A DNA stretch of 56,356 nt, taken from the NCBI GenBank assembly GCA_902762565.1, contig CACWOS010000014.1:1-56356 (forward strand), read 5' to 3'. Below the pieces are notes generated by a model that had not been told where the DNA came from, did not search any database, and saw nothing but the letters and a program-made list of their open reading frames with translations. Numbering within the stretch: the first letter of the stretch is position 1; every line of letters starts with the position of its first letter. The position numbers were made by a program, and so were the translations under genes. The stretch comes from an uncultured Prevotellaceae bacterium. Lineage in GTDB: Bacteria > Bacteroidota > Bacteroidia > Bacteroidales > Bacteroidaceae. Shown piece by piece: positions 1 through 8,774 of this stretch.

Positions 1-30
1 AGTTACAAAATCATCATAAACAAACCAAAC

Positions 31-154
31 ATTTTTGGCGCATTTTTGGCGTTTTTTACTTAAATTGGCGTGATTCAACCGAATTTTGGCGGAAAAGTCG
101 ATTTTGTAAGTTTCTTATAACTGTCTGATATTTAACGTTATAGTATTTTTGGCG
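31..154. repeat. Five dispersed copies of a TTTTGGCG-type motif
   Basis: ATTTTTGGCG occurs at 31-40, 42-51 and 145-154, with related AAATTGGCG at 62-70 and GAATTTTGGCG at 81-91, all in the same orientation. The stretch 1-193 holds no credible ORF. A perfect palindrome GTGTCGACAC lies at 184-193, next to the terminator. Function unknown; iteron-like or regulatory sites are possible, but the window edge hides the neighbouring gene. Confidence 0.55.
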
Positions 155-193
155 TTGGTTCGATTAAGAAAATTGTGTCGCAAGTGTCGACAC

Positions 194-222
194 AAAAAAA
201 GAGAGCATGAGCTCTCTTTTTT
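194..222. terminator. Rho-independent terminator, bidirectional
   Basis: Stem GAGAGC (201-206) and GCTCTC (211-216) with a 4-nt loop, flanked by A7 on the left and T6 on the right. It can work on both strands. On the minus strand it ends the asd-lipoprotein unit. Confidence 0.8.
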
Positions 223-241
223 CTTTATCACTTCTCATTTA

Positions 242-718
242 TCACTTCTCTTCGTCCTTCACCTGATAGCGGACGTTAAGGTTCGGTGAATAAGTATTCT
301 CCAACGTCAACGTGATGAAACCACCATCTGTCTCGAAGGTTGCTATCTTATGGTCATCGCCATGTTTCGGCATGTTAGGCCATGTGCCCAATTCCTTCTC
401 CAGATTGTCGCGCAACTCCTGCCAAGCATCACGTGTGCTGTCGTTCGTTGACATCGTATAGTTCTCCTGAGCCATCAGTAGTTTCTCACCCTTGAAGGCC
501 AACAGCAGATGGTACTTCACGGCATCGCTCTTCAGTACCCAAGTTTTACCACTATCAGAGGCTGCCGTATCAACAGCAAAGCCACGTTTCTGCAGTGAGT
601 CCATAAACTGAGTCAATGGCATGTTCATTGCCAGACCACGATAACTAAAGGGAGCCTTCTCGCCAGAACAAGCTGCGAGAGCGATAACACCCAACAGGAA
701 AAATGCTAACTTCTTCAT
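242..718 (-). CDS. Small predicted lipoprotein
   Basis: 158 aa. The signal peptide ends in a lipobox (LAAC, Cys17), so an envelope lipoprotein is predicted. The body contains a GLAMNMPL motif followed by a Phe-x-x-x-Leu helix and a KRGF segment, then alternating beta strands. This resembles the GIPLG...KGF region of the exported protein at 36180-37226, so the two may share a domain. It starts 6 nt after the asd stop and is almost certainly co-transcribed with it. The stop codon falls inside a short repeat (TTTATCACTTCTC twice, about 225-252). I recognise no specific function. Confidence 0.75.
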   Translation of the reverse strand: MKKLAFFLLGVIALAACSGEKAPFSYRGLAMNMPLTQFMDSLQKRGFAVDTAASDSGKTWVLKSDAVKYHLLLAFKGEKLLMAQENYTMSTNDSTRDAWQELRDNLEKELGTWPNMPKHGDDHKIATFETDGGFITLTLENTYSPNLNVRYQVKDEEK

Positions 719-724
719 AAGTAT

Positions 725-1738
725 TTATTTAACGTTACCTACCCTGATTAAGTACTCACCAATCTGAACGGCATTGAGGGCAGCACCCTTGCGAATCTGG
801 TCGCCAGAGAGCCAGAAGGTCAGACCGTTCTCGTCAGAGAGGTCCTTGCGCACGCGACCTACGAAGACGTCGTCCTTGCCAGCAGTATCCAAAGGCATGG
901 GGTATGTCAGCGTAGCGGGATCGTCAACCAGCGTACAGCCAGGAGCAGCAGCGATAGCTTTCTGTGCCTCCTCTACACTGATGGGCTTCTCGGTCTCAAT
1001 CCACACACTCTCAGAGTGACTGCGCAGTGAGCTGACACGCACACACATAGCCGAGCACTTGGCATCGGTATGCATAATTTTGCGCGTCTCATTATACATC
1101 TTCATCTCCTCTTTGGTGTAGCCGTTGGGCTGAAAGACGTCAATCTGCGGAATGACGTTGTAGGCCAACTGGTGAGGGAACTTCTTGATGGTCTTCACCT
1201 TGCCATCCTCGACCATTTCCTTGTACTGCTGCTGCAGTTCGGCCATAGCGGCAGCACCTGCACCAGAAGCACTTTGGTAAGAAGACACGTGGATGCGCTT
1301 GATGTGGCTGATATTCTCCAAGGGTTGGAGTACCACAACCATCATAATCGTGGTGCAGTTAGGGTTAGCAATAATGCCACGAGGACGCTTCAGAGCATCC
1401 TCAGCGTTGCACTCAGGCACCACCAAGGGTACATCGTCGTCCATACGGAAAGCAGAACTATTGTCAATCATCACAGCGCCATACTTGGTGATGGTCTCGG
1501 CAAACTCCTTCGATGTGCCAGCACCGGCAGAGGTAAAGGCGATATCGATATCCTTGAAGTCATCGTTATGCTGAAGTAGTTTTACCGTCAGTTCCTTACC
1601 ACGGAAGGTGTACTTTGTACCTGCTGATCGTTCAGAACCAAACAGCACCAGTTCGTCCATAGGGAAGTTTCTCTCATCAAGCAGGCGCAGGAATTCCTGA
1701 CCTACAGCGCCTGAGGCGCCAACAATTGCTACTTTCAT
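725..1738 (-). CDS. asd: Aspartate-semialdehyde dehydrogenase
   Basis: 337 aa, the usual family length. The enzyme reduces aspartyl phosphate to aspartate semialdehyde with NADPH, the branch point towards lysine/diaminopimelate, threonine and methionine in the cytosol. Visible features are the N-terminal dinucleotide loop GASGAVG (7-13), catalytic Cys128 in NPNCTT, the SASGAG segment (156-161) and the active-site His241 region (RSHSESVW). It has its own promoter at 1778-1809 and is followed at 6 nt by a small lipoprotein gene. Confidence 0.97.
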   Translation of the reverse strand: MKVAIVGASGAVGQEFLRLLDERNFPMDELVLFGSERSAGTKYTFRGKELTVKLLQHNDDFKDIDIAFTSAGAGTSKEFAETITKYGAVMIDNSSAFRMDDDVPLVVPECNAEDALKRPRGIIANPNCTTIMMVVVLQPLENISHIKRIHVSSYQSASGAGAAAMAELQQQYKEMVEDGKVKTIKKFPHQLAYNVIPQIDVFQPNGYTKEEMKMYNETRKIMHTDAKCSAMCVRVSSLRSHSESVWIETEKPISVEEAQKAIAAAPGCTLVDDPATLTYPMPLDTAGKDDVFVGRVRKDLSDENGLTFWLSGDQIRKGAALNAVQIGEYLIRVGNVK

Positions 1739-1777
1739 AAGTCTAATTCTTTTCCTTTTGTTATACTATTTGGGGTG

Positions 1778-1809
1778 CAAAGGTATGCATAATTATTCTA
1801 ATTACCAAA
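1778..1809 (-). promoter_or_regulatory. Promoter of asd
   Basis: On the minus strand: TTTG (1806-1809), 20 bases, TACCTTTG (1778-1785). This is an exact Bacteroidota -33/-7 promoter about 40 bases upstream of the asd start. Confidence 0.8.
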
Positions 1810-1881
1810 TTTTTATGCATAGATTTCGTCTCCCTGCCTTATTTTTGACTCATAACAATGCAACGCCACACTTTGACCGGG

Positions 1882-3054
1882 TCAAAGAATACTACGAGCA
1901 ACAGTATATGCAGTTGTCCAAGCCGCCTGAAAGTTGAAACCACCCGTAATACCATCAATATCGAGTACCTCACCGGCAAAATAAAGATGTGGCACATGAC
2001 GGCTCTCGAGCGTAGAAGGATTGACAGCTTTAAGAGAGATGCCGCCACACGTAACGAACTCGTCCTTAAATGCAGCACGCCCTTCTATCTGATAGTTGTC
2101 ATTCATCAAGATATTAACCAAACGGTTGACGTCCTTCTTATTCAATTCACTCCAACGAAGCGAAGCACGCTGGTCAAGAGCCTTTTCTAACAAACAAGCC
2201 CATAAACGCTGTTGCAGACCAAAAGGATTATATGTCGTTAATTGTTTCTGGGGTTGACGAATTCCCATTTCGCGAAGAGCATGCTGGATATCAGCCTCGC
2301 CTTGACACAACCAATTAACACATAAGGGTGCCCGATACTGACTGTCAGCCAGATGACGGGCGGCATAGCTGGACAGTTTCAGAATGGCCGGGCCACTCAT
2401 ACCCCAATGGGTAATCAACAAGGGGCCTTCAGCGCGATACTTGGTGCCAGGGATAAAGACAGCTGCATTCTCAACAACTAATCCTTGCATCGCATGTAGT
2501 TTGTCATCCGCAATGGAAAAGGTAAACAGCGACGGCACTGGTGCCTCTATCTCATGACCCAAAGCTGCCAACCAGCGCAGTCCTTCTCCTTTGGGCGAAC
2601 CACCCGTTGTCACAGCCACATAGTCATAGCCGTTGAGCTCATCCATCGACTGGATTTTCCTACCTGTACATATTTGGACATGATGGCGACGAGCCAAAGA
2701 CAGAAAACAGTTGATGATAGCATGTGAGTCCTGCGCCTGAGGGAATACGCATTCATCCTCCTGCGTCACCAAGGGAACGCCATGATTTTCAAACCAGCCA
2801 TAAGCATCCTCATGATTGAATACGTTAAACAGGCGCTTCATCAGCCGGTGACCACGCGGATAAACCTGAGAGAGATCCGTTACCTGTCCAAACGAATTGG
2901 TACAGTTACAACGTCCACCGCCACTGATCTCCACCTTCGCCAGTACACGATTGCTGCGCTCGAAGATGGTAACGTCCATCTCCGGCATCATCTCCTTCAG
3001 GTTGACGGCCAAGAAGAATCCTGCAGCTCCGCCTCCGATAATCGCCGTTCTCAT
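1882..3054 (-). CDS. BaiN/YhiN (HI0933) family flavoprotein
   Basis: 390 aa, FAD-dependent NAD(P)-type oxidoreductase. The N-terminal Rossmann loop GGGAAG (7-12) and the family hallmark SGGGRCNCTN (44-53) are present. The C-terminus carries GEVLDIDGITGGFNFQ, the conserved FAD-contact segment of the HI0933-like family. Physiological substrates of most members are uncertain; some annotations call them aminoacetone oxidase-like, and BaiN acts on bile acids. It stands alone with its own promoter, in convergent-like context with asd on the same strand. Family assignment is firm; the reaction is not. Confidence 0.9.
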   Translation of the reverse strand: MRTAIIGGGAAGFFLAVNLKEMMPEMDVTIFERSNRVLAKVEISGGGRCNCTNSFGQVTDLSQVYPRGHRLMKRLFNVFNHEDAYGWFENHGVPLVTQEDECVFPQAQDSHAIINCFLSLARRHHVQICTGRKIQSMDELNGYDYVAVTTGGSPKGEGLRWLAALGHEIEAPVPSLFTFSIADDKLHAMQGLVVENAAVFIPGTKYRAEGPLLITHWGMSGPAILKLSSYAARHLADSQYRAPLCVNWLCQGEADIQHALREMGIRQPQKQLTTYNPFGLQQRLWACLLEKALDQRASLRWSELNKKDVNRLVNILMNDNYQIEGRAAFKDEFVTCGGISLKAVNPSTLESRHVPHLYFAGEVLDIDGITGGFNFQAAWTTAYTVARSIL

Positions 3055-3074
3055 TATTTTTCTATTTTCGCGTT

Positions 3075-3104
3075 CAAAAGTACGAAAAAATAATGAATTA
3101 CAAA
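3075..3104 (-). promoter_or_regulatory. Promoter of the BaiN/YhiN flavoprotein gene
   Basis: Minus strand TTTG (3101-3104), 18 bases, TACTTTTG (3075-3082), ending about 20 bases before the start codon. The spacing is one base short of typical. Confidence 0.6.
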
Positions 3105-3154
3105 TTACAAATTACGAAAAATTGTCATTTATCAATTGTCAATTATCAATTATT
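3091..3154. repeat. Simple AATTACA / TCAATTATCAATTGTC repeat tract
   Basis: Degenerate short repeats: AATTACAA units (3096-3118), then TCATTTATCAATTGTCAATTATC units (3124-3152). They sit between the divergent flavoprotein and antiporter genes. Related tracts lie at 13261-13309, 37232-37262 and 53277-53306. Confidence 0.7.
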
Positions 3155-3207
3155 TCGTACCTTTAACCTTTGGTTAAGGCACTTCCGTTCGAAAAAGCAA
3201 AAAAAGT

Positions 3208-3238
3208 TTTGCTTTTTGCTCACTTATTCGTACCTTTG
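3208..3238 (+). promoter_or_regulatory. Promoter of the antiporter gene, very short leader
   Basis: TTTG (3208-3211), 19 bases, TACCTTTG (3231-3238). The -7 box ends only 8 bases before the ATG at 3247, so transcription should begin within a few bases of the start codon. Confidence 0.75.
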
Positions 3239-3246
3239 CAGTCAGA

Positions 3247-5370
3247 ATGCTGATTTTAGACGTATATCTGCCCATTACGAGCCCTACACTCATCTTCTGT
3301 GTGGTGTTACTCATCATCCTGTTTGCCCCGATTATTATGGGTAAGCTGCGCATCCCGCATATCATTGGTATGGTATTGGCAGGTATGTTGATTGGCCAGC
3401 ACGGATTGAACATCTTAGAGCGCGACTCGTCGTTCGAGTTATTTGGCAAGGTCGGTCTGCTATATATCATGTTTCTGGCAGGTCTGGAGATGGACTTGGA
3501 GAGCGTGAAGCGAAACTCCAACCGTTTTCTGATATTCGGCCTGCTCACCTGTCTCGTACCATTGGTACTAACCTACGTCATGTCACTATGGCTGTTAGGC
3601 TATTCCCAGACGGCCTCCTTCCTGTTGGGATGCATTATGGCATCCAACACGCTCATCGCCTACCCTATCATCTCACGCTACGGACTGGGACGCGACTCCA
3701 GCGTGATGCTCAGTGTGGGATCGAGCATGATATCCCTGTTCTTGGCCCTGCTGATGTTGGCCGCTCTGGCCGCCTCGTATGGTGAAGATGTAGGCATGAA
3801 GTTCTGGCTGCTGTTCATTCTGAAGTTTGCCATCTTCTGTGCTGCCAGCATCTGGCTCATCCCTATTTTAGCCCGTTACTTTCTGCGCCGTTATTCTGAT
3901 GCCGTCATGCAGTTCATCTTCGTGTTGGCCGTGATGTTCCTGTCTGCCGCTGCCTCTGAGGCTATCGGTGTTGAGGGCATTGTGGGCGCCTTTATTGCAG
4001 GACTGATTCTGAACAGATATATCCCTCATGTGTCGCCCTTAATGAACCGCATCGAGTTTATCGGTAATGCGCTGTTCATTCCCTACTTCCTGATTGGTGT
4101 GGGCATGCTCATCAATGTCGGTACCCTGTTCGAGGGTCCCCACATGCTGTGGATTGTGTTTCTGATAGCCTTCTTCGGTACTTTTGGCAAGGCCGTAGCC
4201 GCCTATCTGAGCAGTCTGTTGTTCCATTTGCCCAAGTCAGCAGGTCACATGATGTTCGGTCTGACCTGCGCCCATGCCGCTGGTGCCATTGCGATGGTCA
4301 TGGTCGGTATGCGCCTGGAAGTCAGTCCCGGTGTGTATCTCGTCAACGATGAGATGCTGAACGGTGTGGTGATTATGATTCTTATCACCTGCATCATATC
4401 GACCATGATGACGGAGAAGGCCGCACAGGAGATTGTCATTGCCAACAGCCAGCACCCAACAGCCAATAGCCACCATGAACATGAGAAGATACTACTCTGT
4501 GTCAAATACCCTGAGATTGCGCCACAATTGCTGGAGTTAGCCATCATGATGCGTAGCCAGACTCATCATAACGGACTGGTTGCACTCAACGTGGTATATG
4601 ATGACGATCATGCTGCCACGAATCGCGAGCGCGGACTGCGTCTTTTGGAACAGTTGCAGCAACGTGCTGCTGCCAGTGACATCAAGATGCAGACACAGGT
4701 ACGTCTGGCCACCAATATCGCTAACGGCATCAAGCATGCCTTCCGTGAGGTCAATGGCTCAGAGATTATCATGGGTATGCACGTCCATACTGAAGTTAAT
4801 CCTAAGTTCTGGGGCGACTTCATCCAAAGTCTCTATAACGGTCTGAACCGCCAGATTGTGCTGACCCGTTTCGTGCAGCCCCTGAACACATTACGTCGTA
4901 TCCAGGTGGTGGTACCATCGCGTGCTGAGTTCGAGCCAGGCTTCTACCGTTGGCTGGAACGTCTAGGACGTATGGCAGGCAATCTGGACTGTCGCATTCA
5001 GTTCCATGGTCGCAATGAGTCGCTAGAGCTCATTCAGGCCTATCTCACCAACCACTTTAGCAGTGTGCGGGCCGAATATACCTACATGGCTCACTGGAAT
5101 GAGTTACCCAAGTTGGCCGAGACTATTCAGGACGACCACATGTTTGTGGTCATTACGGCTCGTAAAGGCACTATATCTTATAAGAACGCGTTAGAGCGTC
5201 TGCCCAATGAGTTGATGCAACACTTCTCGGGCAAGAATCTGATGATTATCTTCCCCGACCAGTATGGCGAGGCCAAGGACGAGAGCATGACGTTCACCTC
5301 GGCTCAGCATCAGGAGGAGAGTAGTATATATACCACCATCCTCAGATGGATTCATTCAAGAAAATACTAA
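3247..5370 (+). CDS. CPA2-type cation:proton antiporter with cytosolic stress-protein-like C-terminus
   Basis: 707 aa. Residues 1 to about 395 form roughly 12 hydrophobic segments of the Na+/H+ exchanger (KefB/NapA-like) fold, beginning with the usual family N-terminus (KLRIPHIIGMVLAG). A low-complexity linker at about 397-415, rich in Asn, Ser, His and Pro (ANSQHPTANS), separates it from a soluble C-terminus of about 290 aa that looks like paired universal-stress-type domains. It probably exchanges Na+ or K+ for H+ across the inner membrane; the ion cannot be told. The ATG at 3247 is preferred because translation from it gives the complete first membrane segment. The linker DNA belongs to a simple-repeat family also found in mutL. 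Confidence 0.88.
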   Translation: MLILDVYLPITSPTLIFCVVLLIILFAPIIMGKLRIPHIIGMVLAGMLIGQHGLNILERDSSFELFGKVGLLYIMFLAGLEMDLESVKRNSNRFLIFGLLTCLVPLVLTYVMSLWLLGYSQTASFLLGCIMASNTLIAYPIISRYGLGRDSSVMLSVGSSMISLFLALLMLAALAASYGEDVGMKFWLLFILKFAIFCAASIWLIPILARYFLRRYSDAVMQFIFVLAVMFLSAAASEAIGVEGIVGAFIAGLILNRYIPHVSPLMNRIEFIGNALFIPYFLIGVGMLINVGTLFEGPHMLWIVFLIAFFGTFGKAVAAYLSSLLFHLPKSAGHMMFGLTCAHAAGAIAMVMVGMRLEVSPGVYLVNDEMLNGVVIMILITCIISTMMTEKAAQEIVIANSQHPTANSHHEHEKILLCVKYPEIAPQLLELAIMMRSQTHHNGLVALNVVYDDDHAATNRERGLRLLEQLQQRAAASDIKMQTQVRLATNIANGIKHAFREVNGSEIIMGMHVHTEVNPKFWGDFIQSLYNGLNRQIVLTRFVQPLNTLRRIQVVVPSRAEFEPGFYRWLERLGRMAGNLDCRIQFHGRNESLELIQAYLTNHFSSVRAEYTYMAHWNELPKLAETIQDDHMFVVITARKGTISYKNALERLPNELMQHFSGKNLMIIFPDQYGEAKDESMTFTSAQHQEESSIYTTILRWIHSRKY

Positions 5371-5396
5371 ATAAAGTACGGCATATCGTAGCAAGG

Positions 5397-5460
5397 GAGA
5401 TGGTTGGGAGAAGGAAGGAAGAAGATAGGAAGAAGATAGGAAGAAGGGAAAAAATAAGAA
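5397..5460 (+). repeat. Purine-rich GAAGATAGGAA repeat leader
   Basis: AGAAGATAGGAAGAAG-type units are repeated between the antiporter stop and the lolD start. The tract is almost wholly purine on the plus strand and would form an unstructured leader for lolD. No promoter box is visible, so lolD may be read through from the antiporter gene. Confidence 0.55.
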
Positions 5461-5472
5461 ATATATACATAT

Positions 5473-6213
5473 ATGATTGACGTCAAACATATAAGGAAGA
5501 GTTTTGGTTCTTTGGAGGTGCTGAAGGACATTGATCTCACCATTCAGAAAGGCGAGATTGTCAGTATTGTTGGCCCTAGCGGTGCCGGTAAGACCACATT
5601 GCTTCAAATCATAGGAACGCTCGACCGTCCTGATACCGGCTCTGTTATTATCGACGGCATCGATACCACCACCCTATCGCAGAAGAAACTCTCCGACTTC
5701 CGCAACCGTCACATCGGTTTTGTATTCCAGTTCCATCAGCTCTTGCCAGAATTTACGGCCATTGAGAATATCATGATACCAGCCTACATTGCCGGTGTCA
5801 ACACCAAGGAGGCTCGCCGTCGGGCAGAAGAATTGCTACAGTTCATGGGACTATCCGATCGTGCTAAGCACAAGCCCAACGAGTTATCAGGCGGTGAGAA
5901 GCAACGTGTGGCCGTGGCTCGAGCCCTTATCAACAATCCAGATGTCATCTTAGCCGATGAGCCCAGTGGTTCCCTCGACTCCAAGAACAAGGAAGAGCTA
6001 CACCAGTTGTTCTTCGACCTGAGAGACAAATACGGTCAGACCTTCGTCATTGTCACTCACGACGAGGGTCTTGCCTCCATTACCGACCGTACCATTCATA
6101 TGCGAGACGGCATTCTAGAACATCTAGAAACTCTAGAGAATCTAGAAAATCTAGAGCCTCTAGAAGATCTAGAGAGTCTAGACAATCCAGAGAAAGGAGA
6201 AAGCAATGATTAA
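5473..6213 (+). CDS. lolD: LolD-like ABC transporter ATP-binding protein
   Basis: 246 aa. Walker A GPSGAGKT (34-41), Q-loop Gln86, signature LSGGE (138-142), Walker B VILADEP (158-164) and H-loop His196 are all present. The sequence is closest to LolD, the ATPase that drives lipoprotein release from the inner membrane with LolC/E; the permease partner is not in this window. The C-terminus is odd: residues 217-238 are a run of Leu-Glu-X triplets encoded by 9-bp DNA repeats (CTAGAnnnT). Such a tail is not part of the ATPase fold. The gene overlaps the next one by 8 bp. MacB-type ATPases are the alternative family. Confidence 0.88.
   Translation: MIDVKHIRKSFGSLEVLKDIDLTIQKGEIVSIVGPSGAGKTTLLQIIGTLDRPDTGSVIIDGIDTTTLSQKKLSDFRNRHIGFVFQFHQLLPEFTAIENIMIPAYIAGVNTKEARRRAEELLQFMGLSDRAKHKPNELSGGEKQRVAVARALINNPDVILADEPSGSLDSKNKEELHQLFFDLRDKYGQTFVIVTHDEGLASITDRTIHMRDGILEHLETLENLENLEPLEDLESLDNPEKGESND
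6117..6194 (+). repeat. 9-bp TCTAGAnnn tandem repeat in the lolD tail
   Basis: About nine consecutive 9-bp units of form CTAGAnnnT encode Leu-Glu-X triplets at the end of LolD. The unit is a multiple of three, so copy-number change would keep the frame. The same unit occurs in another reading frame in mutL (28877-28931). Confidence 0.85.
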
Positions 6214-6832
6214 GCTTGGCGATTACAACACCCTCAGAATAAAGAAGCGCACAGACTTCGGCCTTTATCTGGACGGCGGCGAGGAAGGTAACATCCTACT
6301 GCCTAACCGCTACGTGCCCAAAGGCTACGTCCTCGGACAGGAAATAGAAGTATTCCTCTATCTCGACCAAGACGAGCGCATCGTCGCCACTACTGAGCAC
6401 CCCATCGCCAAGGTCGGCGAGTTCGCCTGGCTGGAGTGTGCCTGGACCAACGAATACGGCGCTTTCCTGAATTGGGGACTGATGAAAGACCTGTTTTGTC
6501 CATTCCGCGAACAGAAACAACGGATGGTGAAAGGCCAGCGCTATTACGTCTACGTCATGGAAGACGAGAAGACCCACCGTCTGATGGCTACTGCCAAGGT
6601 GGAACGCTACCAGAAGCGCACGAGTTACGAGCAAGCCCTCGACTTCAGCGACGAACTGCTACGCTACCTGCAGACCCACGACGGGCACTGTCCTTTGGGA
6701 GACAAAAGCTCTGCCGAGGCTATTGCCCAACAGTTTGGCGTATCGAAGAAAATATATAAGAAAGCCATCGGCGATTTATACCGACGGCGACTGATCACTA
6801 TTTCGGATGATGGTCTTTTTTTGCTGCCATAG
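6206..6832 (+). CDS. CvfB-like S1/winged-helix RNA-binding protein, shortened
   Basis: 208 aa. Two S1-like OB domains (about 1-65 and 66-135) are followed directly by a winged-helix domain (about 140-205). Typical CvfB/YitL proteins are near 280-300 aa with a third S1 domain before the winged helix; that part appears to be missing here. Family members bind RNA and influence virulence or stress gene expression. The start ATG at 6206 lies inside lolD and overlaps it by 8 bp, with an AGAAAGGAG purine run just upstream, so the two are translationally coupled. The stop codon lies inside a long terminator hairpin. Confidence 0.8.
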   Translation: MIKLGDYNTLRIKKRTDFGLYLDGGEEGNILLPNRYVPKGYVLGQEIEVFLYLDQDERIVATTEHPIAKVGEFAWLECAWTNEYGAFLNWGLMKDLFCPFREQKQRMVKGQRYYVYVMEDEKTHRLMATAKVERYQKRTSYEQALDFSDELLRYLQTHDGHCPLGDKSSAEAIAQQFGVSKKIYKKAIGDLYRRRLITISDDGLFLLP

Positions 6833-6846
6833 CAAAAAAAGACCAT
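6810..6846 (+). terminator. Perfect 16-bp hairpin overlapping the cvfB-like stop codon
   Basis: Left arm 6810-6825, 5-nt loop GCCAT, right arm 6831-6846; all 16 pairs match. The TAG stop (6830-6832) is in the loop and right arm. The stem contains a T7/A7 block, so the T7 in the left arm or the TTATTTATTT downstream could serve as the uridine run. Confidence 0.7.
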
Positions 6847-6852
6847 TATTTA

Positions 6853-6884
6853 TTTGGAATGTTAGGAAAAAATGCCTATCTTTG
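6853..6884 (+). promoter_or_regulatory. Promoter of the 593-aa lipoprotein gene
   Basis: TTTG (6853-6856), 20 bases, TATCTTTG (6877-6884). It leaves a leader of about 75 bases before the ATG at 6965. Confidence 0.8.
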
Positions 6885-6964
6885 TGGGCAAAAGCAACAA
6901 TAGCTAATAAATAGGTCAAGAGACAATTAACATATTACTCATCAAAATAACCAAAGCAAACAGA

Positions 6965-8746
6965 ATGAAAAAACTATTCAAACACTACAGACTGCCAGTA
7001 TTGTCAGCCCTCGGTAGCTGCCTACTGCTATTGGGTTGTACCAATTCTGATTACGATTTTGACAAGGTAGACTATACCTTGGGATTTGGTGGTGACAAAA
7101 TCACACTACCTGGTAACAATTCAACCAAAGACATTTTGTTGGACGATCTGTTGGACATCAGCACCTCAGACCTTATCACAACAGAAGAGAATGGTGACTA
7201 CAAGCTCTTCAAAGAGCCCGACAACGACATTGATCCTGTTAACGTCAATGTTGACCCGATTTTGATTTCAGGTAAAGATGAGCAAGGCCTGTCATTCGAT
7301 ATCGGTCTACCGACTATTCCCCCAGCGTTAGTAGGAACAAAAATCAGCCTGCCATATACGATTCCTGGCACTACTGACGTGATTGACATTCCTGAAGTCG
7401 GCGACAAGATTTCGCTATTGGAATATGAGTTCAATGCCGACCAAGCCATCAAGAAGTTGGAGTATGTGGAAGTGGGTGAGAACGGACAGGGCGTGAATCT
7501 AACGCTCAACCTAACCATCCCGACAGCCATCAACAAGTTTTCTAAAATGACGATTGACCTTCCAGACATGCTAACAATGACGTGTCCGTCGATGGCCGAC
7601 AAGTTTAACACACAGGGCAATGTGCTAACCCTGACCGACTATCCCAACAGCGGTAACATGCAGATTGTGTTCAACGTAACCCGTATCAATGTTAAGACCA
7701 TTGATAATAATAATTACGTCAAACTAGAGAATGGCAAGTTCATGTTGAAAGCTAGCGTAAGTCTTTCTCTGAAGATTTCTGAGATTACCATTCCAAGTGT
7801 GGACCAGTTGACCGTAGGTGGTATCGCCCACTTCGCCGACATCCCCATCACGGCAGCTCGCGGTATCTTCGACCCAGAGATTGACCTTGACGATGTTGGT
7901 ACTGTCAACATTACAAGCTTACCGGACTTCCTGACTGAGGAAGAGGTGGTAGCCGATATCGACAACCCACAGATTTGGCTGACGCTGACCTCTACCATGC
8001 CATTGGGAGGCACCATTAAAGCTAAGCTGACTTCCGACACCCACCCAGCAGACATCCTGCTCGACGACATCCAAGTTGCAGCCTCACAAGATGGCATCAA
8101 CCCTGCTATGACACGTGTGGTCATCTGCCGTCAGCAACCAGAAGGTTTAACGGGTTACACGCCTATGATTGTGCCCAACCTATCAGAGTTGATAGAGAAG
8201 CTCAAGGAGCCAATGCAGATCAAGTTTACTGTTATTGAAGCTAAGGCATCCCAAGAGACCGCAACCATTAAGTTAGGTCAGAACTACACGTTGGCTCCCA
8301 AATATAGATTTGAATGCCCACTGGCCTTCGGCAATAAAGCCGTCATTGTCTACTCAGACAAGGAGAACGACTGGCACAAAGATATCGACAAGCTGAATCT
8401 GGCCAATGGTGCTTACGTCCATATGACTGGTACCGCTATCAGCAAGATTCCTGCCGACATGGAACTGATTCTCAACCCAATTGACGTGAACGGGAACAAG
8501 CTGAGTGCTGTCACTGTTGACCTCATCAAGAAGGATGTCGCCGGAACAAAGGATGCTCCCAAGGAGTCACCTATTGAAGCAAAGATCAGTGGTAACATCA
8601 GCAAGTTAGACGGTGTTGAACTGAAGCTCAAGGCAAAGAGTAATGAAGCATTACGCGGCGTCACACTGAATAAGACGACGCAAACCCTCAAGTTAAATGA
8701 TTTGAAGGTCAAACTAGTTGGAAAGGTAATCTATGATGCAAACTAA
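6965..8746 (+). CDS. Large predicted surface lipoprotein
   Basis: 593 aa. The signal peptide ends in LLLLGC with lipobox Cys25, followed by Thr-Asn-Ser-Asp. The rest is rich in beta strands with repeated stretches of Ile, Asp and Thr and no membrane helices, as in outer-membrane lipoproteins of Bacteroidales. I recognise no characterised domain. It lies 28 bases upstream of a DUF5723-type outer-membrane protein gene and shares its promoter, so the two may form a lipoprotein-barrel pair. Confidence 0.75.
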   Translation: MKKLFKHYRLPVLSALGSCLLLLGCTNSDYDFDKVDYTLGFGGDKITLPGNNSTKDILLDDLLDISTSDLITTEENGDYKLFKEPDNDIDPVNVNVDPILISGKDEQGLSFDIGLPTIPPALVGTKISLPYTIPGTTDVIDIPEVGDKISLLEYEFNADQAIKKLEYVEVGENGQGVNLTLNLTIPTAINKFSKMTIDLPDMLTMTCPSMADKFNTQGNVLTLTDYPNSGNMQIVFNVTRINVKTIDNNNYVKLENGKFMLKASVSLSLKISEITIPSVDQLTVGGIAHFADIPITAARGIFDPEIDLDDVGTVNITSLPDFLTEEEVVADIDNPQIWLTLTSTMPLGGTIKAKLTSDTHPADILLDDIQVAASQDGINPAMTRVVICRQQPEGLTGYTPMIVPNLSELIEKLKEPMQIKFTVIEAKASQETATIKLGQNYTLAPKYRFECPLAFGNKAVIVYSDKENDWHKDIDKLNLANGAYVHMTGTAISKIPADMELILNPIDVNGNKLSAVTVDLIKKDVAGTKDAPKESPIEAKISGNISKLDGVELKLKAKSNEALRGVTLNKTTQTLKLNDLKVKLVGKVIYDAN

Positions 8747-8774
8747 TGTTGAACCCCGAAAAAGCAATAATAAG

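Noticed and set aside
3174-3548. 124-codon minus-strand ORF
   Set aside because: Overlaps the antiporter promoter and first membrane segments on the opposite strand.
8733-8774. Upstream ATG as the start of the DUF5723 gene
   Set aside because: It would overlap the lipoprotein gene and place a charged stretch before the signal peptide.
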